Shown here: in pieces, positions 23,902 through 33,113 of the stretch
Layout: every line of letters begins with the position of its first letter
Numbering within the stretch: position 1 is the first letter of the stretch
NCBI GenBank assembly: GCA_965199055.1
Contig: CBDAQR010000008.1
Location: 230,215 to 294,214 of the forward strand
Reading direction: 5' to 3'
DNA: 64,000 bases
Source: CBDAQR01 sp965199055
Lineage (GTDB): Bacteria > Pseudomonadota > Gammaproteobacteria > Pseudomonadales > Halieaceae
The notes under the pieces: generated by a model
What the model was told of the DNA's origin: nothing
Database searches by the model: none
What the model saw: only the letters and a program-made list of their open reading frames with translations
Program-made: the position numbers and the translations under genes

Positions 23902-26547
23902 ATGAAGTTCAAGCAATCTTTGCTTGCGGCACATGTCGCCGTTTTTTCGCTCTCTATGGCAACCAGCACGACCTTACTTGCGCAGGAGGCCAAAGAGCTC
24001 GAAGAAGTTTTGATTACCGGCTCCTATATCAAGGGCTCACCTACCGACTCAGCGCTTCCCGTCGACTCATTTGGCCGAGAATACATCCAATCTACGGGCG
24101 CAATCAGCATTGGTGAGATCACCAATAAGCTCACGGTCAGTAGCGGCGCCGAGAATCAGTCCGACACCTTTACGCAGGGAGCAACACAGGGCACTTCTAA
24201 TATCAACCTGCGGGGTCTAGGCCTGAGTTCGACCCTGGTGCTGGTCAATGGCAAGCGCCAGACAATAAGTGGCGCCCGTGCCAACGATGGTGCCGTCTTT
24301 GTCGACACAAGCACTATCCCGGTCATTGCCGTCGAGCGCATAGAGATTCTCAAGGAGGGCGCGGCCACCACCTACGGCTCTGACGCCGTGGCTGGTGTGG
24401 TGAATTTCCTTCTGGAAAAGAATTTCGATGGTCTTGAGCTCTTTGGCTCCTTCAGTAGCACCGATGAGGATAGTCAGGAGGATAAGCGGCTTGCAGCGAT
24501 GTGGGGTACCGGGAATGGCACCACGCATTTTAATATTGCCGCTGAGTACTTCGAGCGAGATCCACTGAGCGCATCCGATAGGGTTGATCTCGTTGACAAT
24601 GCTATCAGCACCCTAGGTACCACGTTCATTCCACTAGGAAATGGTGCCGTTCCTGACGGCCCATGGGAGGGAGATTTCACCGCGGGCGAGAACGTACCAG
24701 ACCCGAACTGTATTGAGAATCAAGGGGTGATTATTCCGCAACCCAATGGTGCCCGCTGCGGGTTCTGGTATGGCCCGCGCTTCAACGTGGTTAACGAAGA
24801 AGTGCGTGCACTGGCCTACGCCAGCCTGACGCATGAGTTCAGTGACACTCTGAGCTTCAGTGCCGAGATGAACTACGCCAACGATGAGATCAAGGACAAT
24901 CCCCAGTCACCGTCCTACCCCATCCTGTCGTTCCCGCTCATCAGCCAAACACACCCGGGCAACCCATTTGGTGTGCCCGCCGTCTGGTTGGGGCGCGTGC
25001 TGGGCTCCGCATTCCCCTCACCCAAGGCACCCCGCGAGAGCGAAACCATTCGCGCGATGGCAGAGTTGTCTGGGGAGTTCAACGATAGCACCGACTGGAC
25101 GCTGAGCGTGACCTACAGTGAGAACGAGTACAGCGGGTTCAACCCCGACATTATCAACTCCAGGCTCAACCTGGCACTGAACGGCATGGGTGGTGACAGC
25201 GGTGACCAATACTGGGACCCCTTTGACCCGACCGGTAATGATCCCGCGCTTATCGAATGGCTGTCCGGGCGCGAGGACACCAAGCGAACCGCGGATCTGA
25301 CGGTACTCGATGGCGTCGTCACCGGCGACCTCTGGGAGATCAGCGCCGGCACCATTCAGTACGCGGCAGGCTTCCAGGTTCGCAACGAGGGCTATGAGGT
25401 AGAACGCAATGAATTGGGCACGACGGTGCGCGATGAGAACGGTGTCTTGCAACCCGCCGATCTGACCTTCTTGGGCGGCGGCATCGAGGTCGATGAGGAC
25501 CGCGATGCCTACGCAGTATTTACCGAGGTACTTTTCCCGGTAACCGAGACTCTGGAAATCACGGCGGCGGTGCGCTATGAAGACCTGGAAGACGATGACA
25601 GTGTCGACCCCAAAGTCGCGTTGCGCTGGCAGCCCATAGACCAGCTGGTCTTCAGGGCCTCAGCCAGCACCTCGTTCCGCGAACCGTCACTGGCCCAGCT
25701 CTACGCGGCCGACACATCCCTGCAAGGTGTCGCCGACGTTGATACTGTGACCGGCGAACTATCAACCAGCACAGCGTTCATTCGTGTTACCAGTACCGGC
25801 AGTGAAGACCTCGAGGCTGAGGAATCCGATAACTATAACGTCGGGGTCATCTGGACGCCGGTCAACAGCTTCGATATTCGCCTCGATTACTGGCGTATCG
25901 AGTATGAGGACGTCATCCAGGTCGAGAGTGCACAGGGCAAGGTCATCGCGGACCGCTGTGGACCAGACATCATCCGTGAGGGCCCTTGCGAAACCGGCAC
26001 TCTCGTGGGTGTGACCAGCAACCTGTTCAACGCCTCGTCAGTCGACACCGACGGCTTGGATCTGGAAGCGAACTGGACCATTGATGGAGGAAGCCTCGGA
26101 GCCTTTGGAGTGCGAGTCAACGCGTCGCACTTCTTGAGCTACGAGATCCCAACGGCGGATGGCGGCGACACCGACGTGGTGGGCTTCTTCAACCACGACA
26201 ATTTTGTTCGCTCGATACCGGAAACCAAAGCCAACCTGGGAATAAACTGGGGGTTGGGAAATCACTCGGCGGCGGTCACCTCCTACTATGTGGCGGACTA
26301 CGAAACCACGCGGCCTGTACCGGCGGGAGAATCACAGGATATCGATGATTGGACAACGGTCGATATCCAGTATTCCTACCAGTTCGAGCTATTCGAAGAA
26401 AGCCAGGCAAGGCTTACTCTGGGTGTTAAAAATGCCCTCGACGAGGAGCCACCGCGCGCCTATGATGGTGTGAACCTCAGCTACGATCCAAAGCATCACG
26501 ACCCTCGAGGACGTGTCTACTACATCAGCGCATCTTACGGCTTTTAA
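23902..26547 (+). CDS. TonB-dependent outer-membrane receptor
   Basis: An 881-residue receptor that appears complete. A signal peptide (MKFKQSLLAAHVAVFSLSMA) is followed by the TonB box region EEVLITGSYIKG, a plug domain with NLRGLGLSSTLVLVNGKR and ILKEGAATTYGSDAVAGVVN, and a long beta-barrel ending in an aromatic residue (YISASYGF), as needed for BamA insertion. It imports a substrate such as a siderophore, sugar or peptide across the outer membrane; the substrate cannot be read. GGGGG lies eight bases before the ATG. It stands alone between IS remains, so cotransported enzymes are missing here. Confidence 0.93.
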   Translation: MKFKQSLLAAHVAVFSLSMATSTTLLAQEAKELEEVLITGSYIKGSPTDSALPVDSFGREYIQSTGAISIGEITNKLTVSSGAENQSDTFTQGATQGTSNINLRGLGLSSTLVLVNGKRQTISGARANDGAVFVDTSTIPVIAVERIEILKEGAATTYGSDAVAGVVNFLLEKNFDGLELFGSFSSTDEDSQEDKRLAAMWGTGNGTTHFNIAAEYFERDPLSASDRVDLVDNAISTLGTTFIPLGNGAVPDGPWEGDFTAGENVPDPNCIENQGVIIPQPNGARCGFWYGPRFNVVNEEVRALAYASLTHEFSDTLSFSAEMNYANDEIKDNPQSPSYPILSFPLISQTHPGNPFGVPAVWLGRVLGSAFPSPKAPRESETIRAMAELSGEFNDSTDWTLSVTYSENEYSGFNPDIINSRLNLALNGMGGDSGDQYWDPFDPTGNDPALIEWLSGREDTKRTADLTVLDGVVTGDLWEISAGTIQYAAGFQVRNEGYEVERNELGTTVRDENGVLQPADLTFLGGGIEVDEDRDAYAVFTEVLFPVTETLEITAAVRYEDLEDDDSVDPKVALRWQPIDQLVFRASASTSFREPSLAQLYAADTSLQGVADVDTVTGELSTSTAFIRVTSTGSEDLEAEESDNYNVGVIWTPVNSFDIRLDYWRIEYEDVIQVESAQGKVIADRCGPDIIREGPCETGTLVGVTSNLFNASSVDTDGLDLEANWTIDGGSLGAFGVRVNASHFLSYEIPTADGGDTDVVGFFNHDNFVRSIPETKANLGINWGLGNHSAAVTSYYVADYETTRPVPAGESQDIDDWTTVDIQYSYQFELFEESQARLTLGVKNALDEEPPRAYDGVNLSYDPKHHDPRGRVYYISASYGF

Positions 26548-26570
26548 GCACCGGATCGTTGTAGGACAGG

Positions 26571-26602
26571 ATCCCCGGCCGTCACGCTGAAGGGGATTTT
26601 TT
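26571..26602 (+). terminator. Rho-independent terminator of the TonB receptor
   Basis: ATCCCC (26571-26576) and GGGGAT (26592-26597) form a stem, followed by six T. It begins 24 bases after the receptor stop codon. Confidence 0.75.
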
Positions 26603-26604
26603 GA

Positions 26605-26760
26605 TCAGGCTGACTTGAGCGGATCTTCTTCGAACTGCCCGAGACTCTCCTTGCCAAAGAACATCTCGTCACCCACGTAGAGCGTGGAAATACCAAAGGT
26701 ACCGCGGCCGACAACGGCTTGGATGCTATCCTTCAAGTGCAAGTGTAGAGGTTTGGACTT
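26605..26760 (-). pseudogene. C-terminal fragment of a DsbA-like HCCA isomerase/GST-kappa
   Basis: On the minus strand the frame reads DSIQAVVGRGTFGISTLYVG, then DEMFFGKESLGQFEEDPLKS and stop, the tail of 2-hydroxychromene-2-carboxylate isomerase-like thioredoxin-fold proteins (motif GVFGxPTFxVGDExFFG). The front of the gene is lost near 26760. Confidence 0.6.
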
Positions 26761-26798
26761 GATCTCACAGTTGGCGGTCTTTGATGATTGCCAAGAAG

Positions 26799-26807
26799 AG
26801 AGTTACC
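26799..26807 (-). repeat. Extra IS5-type terminus facing the IS at 26835
   Basis: AGAGTTACC is the inverted form of the IS end GGTAACTCT 28 bases further on. It looks like the tip of another copy of the same element in opposite orientation. Confidence 0.4.
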
Positions 26808-26834
26808 CGTTTTGATCTGGTTACCACAGCCTAA

Positions 26835-27981
26835 GGTAACTCTGAAAAACACCCCACAAAGTGGCACAATACAGCTGTTAACTTAAACGGCTTATGTCAT
26901 GACTCAGTTAACTTTCTCCGAAGCAATACAACGTCAAGAAACGCAAAACAGGTAGGGAGACGTTTTTGGCGCGTATGGACCGTTTGATTCCATGGACAAG
27001 GCTGGAGCAGCAACTCGATAAAAAATACCACAAAGGCAATACCGCTCGTACGCCTTACCCCCTACCCGTTATGCCGCGTATCCATGTTATGCCGTTGATC
27101 TACAATCTGAGTGATCCGGCAATGGAAGACGCGCTTTATGAAATAGCGTCCATGCGTCGTTTTGCAGGCCTTCGCTTGTCAGACAACTGACCTGATGAAA
27201 CCACCCTCTTGAATTGCCGGCACTGCCTTGAACGCCGCCGGTTTGGTCAGCGACGGTTTGATACGATTCAGGGGCACCTGGCTTCTCACGGCTTAACACT
27301 CCAGGAAGGTAGCATTGTCGATGCCAGCATCATCTCTGCGCCGTCATCGACCAAAAACAAAGCAGGTCGGCGTGACCCTGGATGCATCAGGTCAAACAGG
27401 GCAATGAATGGCACGTTGGTATGAAAATGCACGTTGCCGTCGATGACGCATTCGGGCTGATTCACCGCATCAGCACCACGCCCGCCAACGTGCACGATAT
27501 TACCCAGGCAGGCGATCTTCTCCACGGAAAAGAAAAGCGCGTTTGGGGTGATGCCGGCTATGGGGGTCTTGAAAAACGTGACGAGCACAAAGAGCGAGCT
27601 GTTATAGCCATGCGTCCAGGCAAACGGGCTCAACGGCCCAGAAGCTCCACTGAGGCTCAAACGGAAAAATGAAAGCCAGCACCAGAGCGAAAGTTGAGCA
27701 TGTGTTCTCGGTGATGAAACAGCGTTTTGGTTACAGCAAAGTTCGTTATCGCGGTTTGGAGAAAAACACCAATCGCTTGTATGTATTGTCAGGTTTGACG
27801 AACTTATTGCGAGCGAAGAAATATTTACCCGTCCAGGCGGGGTAAATCCGTCCGTAATCTGTCAAATGGCAGAAAACGAGCGGCAACCAAGGTCATTTAC
27901 GATGATTCTTCATTGAAATTACTGCTGAATCTAAAAACCACCGGGGGCAGCTATGAAAATGATGCATTGTTCAGAGTTACC
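26835..27981 (+). mobile_element. Decayed IS5-family element
   Basis: Perfect 12-base terminal inverted repeats GGTAACTCTGAA (26835-26846) and TTCAGAGTTACC (27970-27981) enclose a broken transposase gene. Length 1147 bases. No clear target duplication outside. Confidence 0.75.
26899..27845 (+). pseudogene. IS5-family transposase, many frameshifts
   Basis: Begins MTQLTFSEAIQRQETQNR with a stop after 18 residues. Catalytic fragments appear in several frames: a piece with GSIVDASIISAPSSTKNK, then MHQVKQGNEWHVGMKMHVAV and KRVWGDAGYGGLEKRDEHK, and near the end KQRFGYSKVRYRGL. At least four frame changes are needed to join them. Confidence 0.75.
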
Positions 27982-27986
27982 CTGGT

Positions 27987-28484
27987 TTATTCGTAGTCTT
28001 CTTCAGGCATTTTCCCCTCTGGCCAAAGCCAGCCACAGGCCACCGCCTGCGTCATGATGAAGTAGCGGGGATATTCATCTACCAGGGTTTCTAACTGGAA
28101 ATACTTCTCTCCGAACCATTCCCCACACTGCCCAGTAGTACACTCTGGGGGCAAGATGACCGCCATATTAACCTGGGCCAAGTAGGGCTCATAGCGTTCG
28201 TATATGTCTCGAGCAACACTCCGCTCTCTTCCTTCTGCGGTTCTGAGTTCGTCGCATAACGCGGCGTGTTGGTTCCGGTTAGCCAACGCAAACCGGCCGC
28301 CTTTGACTTGTGCATGCTCTTCATAGCTCCGCAATACCTCCACCCGCTCTTCATCACTGTAGTAGTTATCTTGGCGGAAATAATCTGTTTCGTTCGGGCT
28401 TGTCGGGGGATAGTCCACTTCTTCCTGGATACAACCGGACAGCAAGGCAGCGGCCACTAACAGACCTATACCCGGCAGCCGCAT
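27987..28484 (-). CDS. Hypothetical lipoprotein, about 165 aa
   Basis: MRLPGIGLLVAAALLSGC is a lipoprotein signal with lipobox LSGC. The mature protein is acidic and helical (YYSDEERVEVLRSYEEHAQ, then CDELRTAEGRERSVARDIYE) with a cysteine pair further on (PPECTTGQC). The family is not recognised. The ATG overlaps the stop of the upstream gene fragment as TAATG, so the two were an operon before IS copy 3 removed the front. Confidence 0.65.
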   Translation of the reverse strand: MRLPGIGLLVAAALLSGCIQEEVDYPPTSPNETDYFRQDNYYSDEERVEVLRSYEEHAQVKGGRFALANRNQHAALCDELRTAEGRERSVARDIYERYEPYLAQVNMAVILPPECTTGQCGEWFGEKYFQLETLVDEYPRYFIMTQAVACGWLWPEGKMPEEDYE

Positions 28485-28685
28485 TAGTACCGGTCCTGAC
28501 AGGATAGTGACTGTGCCCAAATGAAAATGTCCGGGGCTCTCTGCGCCACATCAGGGGTCGCTAATTCAATCTGCGGATACCCCAAGGCAGAACAATAGCC
28601 CTCGCTCAGGCAATGATTTTGGTAGGGGTAGTACATGTCTACTGAAATCCGAGCGAGCACACTCTCGTAGGTAATGGCGATATTC
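28484..28685 (-). pseudogene. 3' part of an unknown gene cut by IS copy 3
   Basis: The frame is open from the IS border (NIAITYESVLARISVDMYYP, then APDIFIWAQSLSCQDRY) to the stop overlapping the next start. It was the upstream partner of the lipoprotein. The family is not recognised. Confidence 0.5.
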
Positions 28686-28726
28686 TGTAAATACCCCAAA
28701 CAGCTAACCACCCATTCATAGAAAAA

Positions 28727-29506
28727 TTAAGCCACTTCTCGGTATTGAACGGGTGTCATATCGTTCAATCCATCATGGGGTCGTTCATGGTTATACAACA
28801 CGATCCAGTCATCCGTGATCTCTCGAACTTCCTGCAATGTCTCGAACAGATATAAGTCCAATACTTCCTCTCGATACGTGCGATTAAAACGTTCGATAAA
28901 TCCATTTTGGTAAGGCTTGCCGGGCTTGATGAAATCGATCTGAATTCCATGCGCTTGCGCCCATTCAGCCAACGCCCCTGATGTAAATTCAGGGCCATTA
29001 TCAACCCTGATAATAGCGGGATAGCCTCGCCAGGCTGCAATACGATCTAATGTATGTATCACTCGCTCCGTAGTAATGCCCGAATTGATATCTATCGCTA
29101 ACACTTCTCGATTGAAATCATCAACCACATTGAACGTGCGAAACCGATGACCGTGACGCAAGGTATCGCTCATAAAATCCATCGACCAACAGATATTGGC
29201 TGATCTAGGAACGCGCAATGGCAACGGATTCCTATTCGGTATCCTGCGTTTTACTTTACGCCGTATATTCAGTTTTAACTCCATATAAACACGGTAAATC
29301 CGTTTGTGATTCCAACGTTTACCCAACGCTCTGAGCCGCTTACACAGCTTTGGAAAACCCCAGCGAGGGTGCTTCTCAACCAAGGCCAGCAACGCATCAA
29401 TCAGCTCACTATCATCTACTCGCTTGGGCGTGTAGTAATACGCCGTGCGACTTAGCGCGGCTGCACCACAGGCCGCTCGAATGCTGACAGGGTAATCCTT
29501 GCGCAA
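28727..29506 (-). CDS. IS3-family transposase OrfB (copy 3)
   Basis: Identical protein to OrfB of copy 1. Intact. Confidence 0.93.
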   Translation of the reverse strand: MRKDYPVSIRAACGAAALSRTAYYYTPKRVDDSELIDALLALVEKHPRWGFPKLCKRLRALGKRWNHKRIYRVYMELKLNIRRKVKRRIPNRNPLPLRVPRSANICWSMDFMSDTLRHGHRFRTFNVVDDFNREVLAIDINSGITTERVIHTLDRIAAWRGYPAIIRVDNGPEFTSGALAEWAQAHGIQIDFIKPGKPYQNGFIERFNRTYREEVLDLYLFETLQEVREITDDWIVLYNHERPHDGLNDMTPVQYREVA

Positions 29507-29538
29507 ACGATCAACCCACTGCCGACGATGGACTGGCC

Positions 29539-29802
29539 CTAAAGCTTTTTTATGATCTCTTCCTGCATCTGACTCTTCAGGCTGAGATCGGCATACATCT
29601 GCTTGAGCTTGCGGTTCTCTTCTTCAAGTTCCTTGAGCCGCCGTACATCGGAGGCTTCCATTCCACCGTACTTAGAGCGCCACTTGTAAAAGGTGCTGAG
29701 TCCAATGCCATGCTCTCGACATATGTCCGGAACCGGCACTCCGCTTTCTGCTTGTTTGAGAAACGCCACAATCTGCGTTTCGCTGAACTTCGATTTGCGC
29801 AT
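29539..29802 (-). CDS. IS3-family transposase OrfA (copy 3)
   Basis: Identical protein to OrfA of copy 1. Intact. Confidence 0.93.
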   Translation of the reverse strand: MRKSKFSETQIVAFLKQAESGVPVPDICREHGIGLSTFYKWRSKYGGMEASDVRRLKELEEENRKLKQMYADLSLKSQMQEEIIKKL

Positions 29803-29957
29803 ATGTAAAAACTCCTATCACGTTAGTTTATAGAAATTTCTACGTATGAGTGGCGCTATTTTACGGGGTACTTACACAGCCTCCTACCAGAATCCAGAAC
29901 GTACTCCCCCAACGGATGGCTCAGTCGATACAAATGACAATGCTCATGAAGAGCCTC

Positions 29958-31172
29958 TGATCCTCCCCCAATGAATTGGTCCACCCGAAATGTTGGTATT
30001 GGGAGGACAGAATGGGTATCAAACGCCACAAACCCGAAGAGATTGTTACGCAATTGCGCCAGGTTGATGTGCTGGTTGGACAGGGGATTAGCCGTCCGGA
30101 TGCGATACGACAGGTTAGTATCATTGAACAAACCTATTACCGCTGGAAGAAGCAATAGGGTGGGATGGGCAAAGATCAGTTGAAGGAACTGAAGACGCTG
30201 CAGAAAGAGAATAAGCAGCTTCGACGGGCGGTTGCCGAGCTGACATTGGACAAGCCAATCCTCAGGGTGGCGGCCAAGGGAAACTTCCAAGCCCTTTACG
30301 CCGCCGCAAAGGCATTGATCGGGTCCGTGACAAGTTTGGTGTCTCAGAGCGCCGAGCCTGTCGGGTACTGGGTCAATACCGCTCCACCCAGCGTCATGTT
30401 CCAACGAGCCTTCAAGGTGAGCAACCGTTGGTTGAGGACATGATTGAATGGGCTCGTCAGTATGGCCGGTAGGGCTCCCGACGGATAGCAGCCCTGCTGA
30501 GAGATGCTGGCTGGCAGGTCAATGACAAGCGCATGGAGCGTCTTTGGCGGCGTGAGGGACTGAAAGTCCCCCACAAACAACCCCGGCGTGGGAGGTTATG
30601 GTTGAATGATGGTTCCTGCGTTTGGCTCAGGCCATTGCGTAGGAACCACGTGTGGCCATACGATTTCGTCCACCACCGAACAGATGATGGTAAAGCCTTG
30701 CGAATGCTGAACATCCTCGACGAGTATTCCAGGGAATGTCTGGCGATCCGCATCAAGCGCAGGCTCAATTCTACCGATGTGGTTGATGCTCTGACAGACC
30801 CGTTCATCCTGAGGGGCGTTCCAGACGACATCCGCTCGGATAATGGCCCTGAGTTTGTTGCTGAAGCCGTAAGAACGTAGACCAACCTGGTTGGCGCACA
30901 GACCGCCTACATCGAACCAGGCTCACTATGGGAAAACGGATATATCGAAAGCTTCAATGCACGACTTCGCGATAAGTTGCTCAATGGGGAAATCTTCTAC
31001 TCCCTGAAAGAAGCACAAATCCTGATTGAACAATGGAGAAAACACGACAACACAAAACGCCCACATTCAGCCCTCGGATACAGGCCTCCGGCCCCAGAAA
31101 CCATCATCCACTTGCCGGGAAAGCCACCCATGAACTAACAGTGCAATTGGACCAATCAAAAGGGGCCGGTCA
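29958..31172 (+). mobile_element. Decayed IS3-family element of a third type
   Basis: The left end reads TGATCCTCCCCCAATGAATT and the right end, read inward, TGACCGGCCCCTTTTGATT, an imperfect inverted repeat continuing into TTGGTCCA on both sides. The tip of another copy is at 13578. The transposase inside is broken. Confidence 0.7.
30012..31137 (+). pseudogene. IS3-family transposase (orfA and orfB), broken
   Basis: orfA reads MGIKRHKPEEIVTQLRQVDV with HTH and stops early after YYRWKKQ. orfB pieces follow with several stops: RMERLWRREGLKVPHKQPRR, then VRSDNGPEF-like DIRSDNGPEFVAEA, and ENGYIESFNARLRDKLLNG with the catalytic glutamate. The order of domains is normal but it cannot be translated as one protein. 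Confidence 0.8.
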
Positions 31173-31346
31173 CGCGGCCTGCGCTGGGGGCCTGAACGCC
31201 CCCTGTGCGTCAGGGTATTACAGCCACACACCTGGCTGAATGCCCTCCACTGCGCCACCCTCAAACACCACAATCCCGCCCGTCTCAGCGCCCGCGACCG
31301 CCTGACCGAGCGGCAGGCCTGGTGGGCAGGCGGGCGTGACCTATGA
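31173..31346 (+). pseudogene. 3' part of an unknown gene, front replaced by IS
   Basis: Open from the IS end: RGLRWGPERPLCVRVLQPHT, then LKHHNPARLSARDRLTERQA and WWAGGRDL to TGA. Its stop overlaps the ATG of the next gene as ATGA, so the two were translationally coupled. It looks like conjugative-element cargo; the family is not recognised. Confidence 0.45.
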
Positions 31347-31828
31347 CACCGCCCGACCCCAACACACCCGCGCGCGTCACCCTCAACGCCCTGTCAGCCC
31401 AGGCCCTGCGCCTGCAGGCGCTGGCCGAAGAAGCCATCGAGGTGCTCGGGCCCCTGGGCCGCGGGGAGGCGGCCCCCCTCGACCCCCTCGCGGCCGTGCT
31501 GGAGGCCCTGGGCAGCGCCGCCCATCACCTGCGCGATCACCTCGGGGTCGAGCGGCTGCATGCGCCACCGCCTGACGGGGCACCCGCTAGCATCGCGCCT
31601 GCCCTCGAACCGCCACGGCAGCACAGCGCTGCCCCCACCGAAATCCGCCGCGAGCCCTGGTGGGCACAGCCGCCGCGGCCCGGCCAGACTGACGAGGCGA
31701 TCGAGTGGGGCTATCTGGTTACGTATGACAACGGGGCCTTGGTGTTTATTGCACAGCGGCCCAGTGACGAGGAACTCGCCACGCGCACGACCTGTCGGTT
31801 ACCGGGAGGAGCCCGTGAGGATGCCTAG
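31343..31828 (+). CDS. Hypothetical protein, 161 aa
   Basis: A GC-rich gene whose ATG overlaps the previous stop. The N-terminal 60 residues form an alanine- and leucine-rich helix bundle (ALRLQALAEEAIEVLGPLGR), the middle is proline-rich and the end has WGYLVTYDNGALVFIAQRPS. No membrane segment. Not recognised; coupling with the upstream fragment suggests plasmid or conjugative-element origin. Confidence 0.5.
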   Translation: MTPPDPNTPARVTLNALSAQALRLQALAEEAIEVLGPLGRGEAAPLDPLAAVLEALGSAAHHLRDHLGVERLHAPPPDGAPASIAPALEPPRQHSAAPTEIRREPWWAQPPRPGQTDEAIEWGYLVTYDNGALVFIAQRPSDEELATRTTCRLPGGAREDA

Positions 31829-31846
31829 GTGTCATGCCCCCATAGG

Positions 31847-32215
31847 CTACGAGGGGCTTTGCGAGACCTCGGGCGGGGGCGGGATTTCGATACCGAAAAC
31901 CGCGCCCTCAAGGCGCGACAGGCGGCTGTTCATGTCTACCAGCGTCTCGTTCACCGCATCGATGCGGCCACCAACCCGCCGGGTCTCCGCCCGGGTCTCC
32001 TTGCGCAGGTCATCCACCTTGGTATCCATGGCTTCAAAGCGGGCATCCATCTTGTCTTCAAGCCGATGGATATCGCCTTTGATCTCGGTGAAGCGACTGT
32101 CCATATCGCCCTTCAGCTCCGTGCGCAGACCACGGAACATGGCCCAGTTTGTTGCGAGGAGGGTCACGGTCATGCCGACCAGTGCCCAGATAAAGTCTAT
32201 ATTCGAGGTTTCCAT
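31847..32215 (-). CDS. Coiled-coil membrane protein, 122 aa (short unit)
   Basis: N-terminal membrane helix (METSNIDFIWALVGMTVTLL), then a coiled coil with 11-residue units (DARFEAMDTKVDD, GDIHRLEDKM) and a proline-rich end (IEIPPPPEVSQS). TATACT (minus strand, 32222-32227) lies six bases before the ATG and no ribosome-binding site is present, so the mRNA is probably leaderless. It belongs to the same design class as the DUF1640 genes but with the membrane helix at the front. Confidence 0.65.
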   Translation of the reverse strand: METSNIDFIWALVGMTVTLLATNWAMFRGLRTELKGDMDSRFTEIKGDIHRLEDKMDARFEAMDTKVDDLRKETRAETRRVGGRIDAVNETLVDMNSRLSRLEGAVFGIEIPPPPEVSQSPS

Positions 32216-32386
32216 ACCCGCAGTATACCGCAGTCGCCGGGCGGGCACAGCACCGCAGACGCGGCGTCGCTACGCGCCTGGCGGGAGGGAGAACCGTGTT
32301 GAGCGGAATGTTCTGCCGTTAGACCTTCTGTGTGGCATATCCCGGGGAGAACCGGTGATGATGCCTAGGTGTCATGCCCACGAGGG

Positions 32387-32875
32387 CTATGAGGGGCTTT
32401 GCGAGACCTCGGGCGGGGGCGGGATTTCGATACCGAAAACCGCGCCCTCAAGGCGCGACAGGCGGCTGTTCATGTCAACCAGCGTCTCGTTCACCGCATC
32501 GATGCGACCACCAACCCGCCGGGTCTCCGCCCGGGTCTCCTTGCGCAGGTCATCCACCTTGGCATCCATGGCTTCAAAGCGGGCATCCATCTTGGCGTCC
32601 ATGGCCTCAAAGCGGGCATCCATCTTGTCTTCAAGCCGTTGGTTGTCCTCCTTGAGCTCTGTGCGCAGGTCATCCACCTTGGCGTCCATGGCTTCAAACC
32701 GGGCGTCCACCTTGTCTTCAAGCCGACGGATATCGCTTTTGATCTCGGTGAAGCGACTGTCCATATCGCCCTTCAGCTCCGTGCGCAAGCCACGGAACAT
32801 GGCCCAGTTTGTTGCGAGGAGGGTCACGGTCATGCCGACCAGTGCCCAGATAAAGTCTATATTCGAGGTTTCCAT
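32387..32875 (-). CDS. Coiled-coil membrane protein, 162 aa (long unit)
   Basis: Same head and tail as the gene at 31847, with about 40 extra rod residues made of repeats DARFEAMDAK and VDDLRTELKEDNQRLEDKM. TATACT at 32882-32887 (minus) again precedes the ATG by six bases. Head-to-tail copies with different rod length show repeat expansion or contraction. Confidence 0.65.
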   Translation of the reverse strand: METSNIDFIWALVGMTVTLLATNWAMFRGLRTELKGDMDSRFTEIKSDIRRLEDKVDARFEAMDAKVDDLRTELKEDNQRLEDKMDARFEAMDAKMDARFEAMDAKVDDLRKETRAETRRVGGRIDAVNETLVDMNSRLSRLEGAVFGIEIPPPPEVSQSPS

Positions 32876-33113
32876 ACCCGCAGTATACCGCAGTCGCCGG
32901 GCGGGCACAGCATCGCAGCAGCGGCGTCGCCACGCGCCTGGCGGGAGGGAGAGCGCTGTTGCCCCCCCGTGATGCGCACAGGGGCGGCTTTATAAAGCGT
33001 TATTTCCTATTTAACATAAGATACATTATGCGCATAAGCCATTGATTTTAAAGGATATTATACACCGGAGCACTAATAAGGCACCTGCTGTCAAGCCTGG
33101 TTAGCTAGCAGGA

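Larger units (their letters stand above)
28686..29876 (-). mobile_element. IS3-family insertion sequence, copy 3 (1191 bp)
   Basis: Minus-strand copy with intact ends. Flanks are ...atattc on the left and cagcc on the right, with no direct repeat. Confidence 0.95.
31820..32947. repeat. Tandem duplication of a coiled-coil gene unit
   Basis: Two units, about 31820-32288 and 32359-32947, share flanks (GATGCCTAGGTGTCATGCCC at the 3' side) and promoter, and differ mainly by extra rod repeats in the second. Confidence 0.8.

Noticed and set aside
31560..32972. 470-residue plus-strand ORF across the tandem coiled-coil genes
   Set aside because: Low-complexity Ser/Arg-rich translation, antisense to the true genes with promoters and membrane helices.
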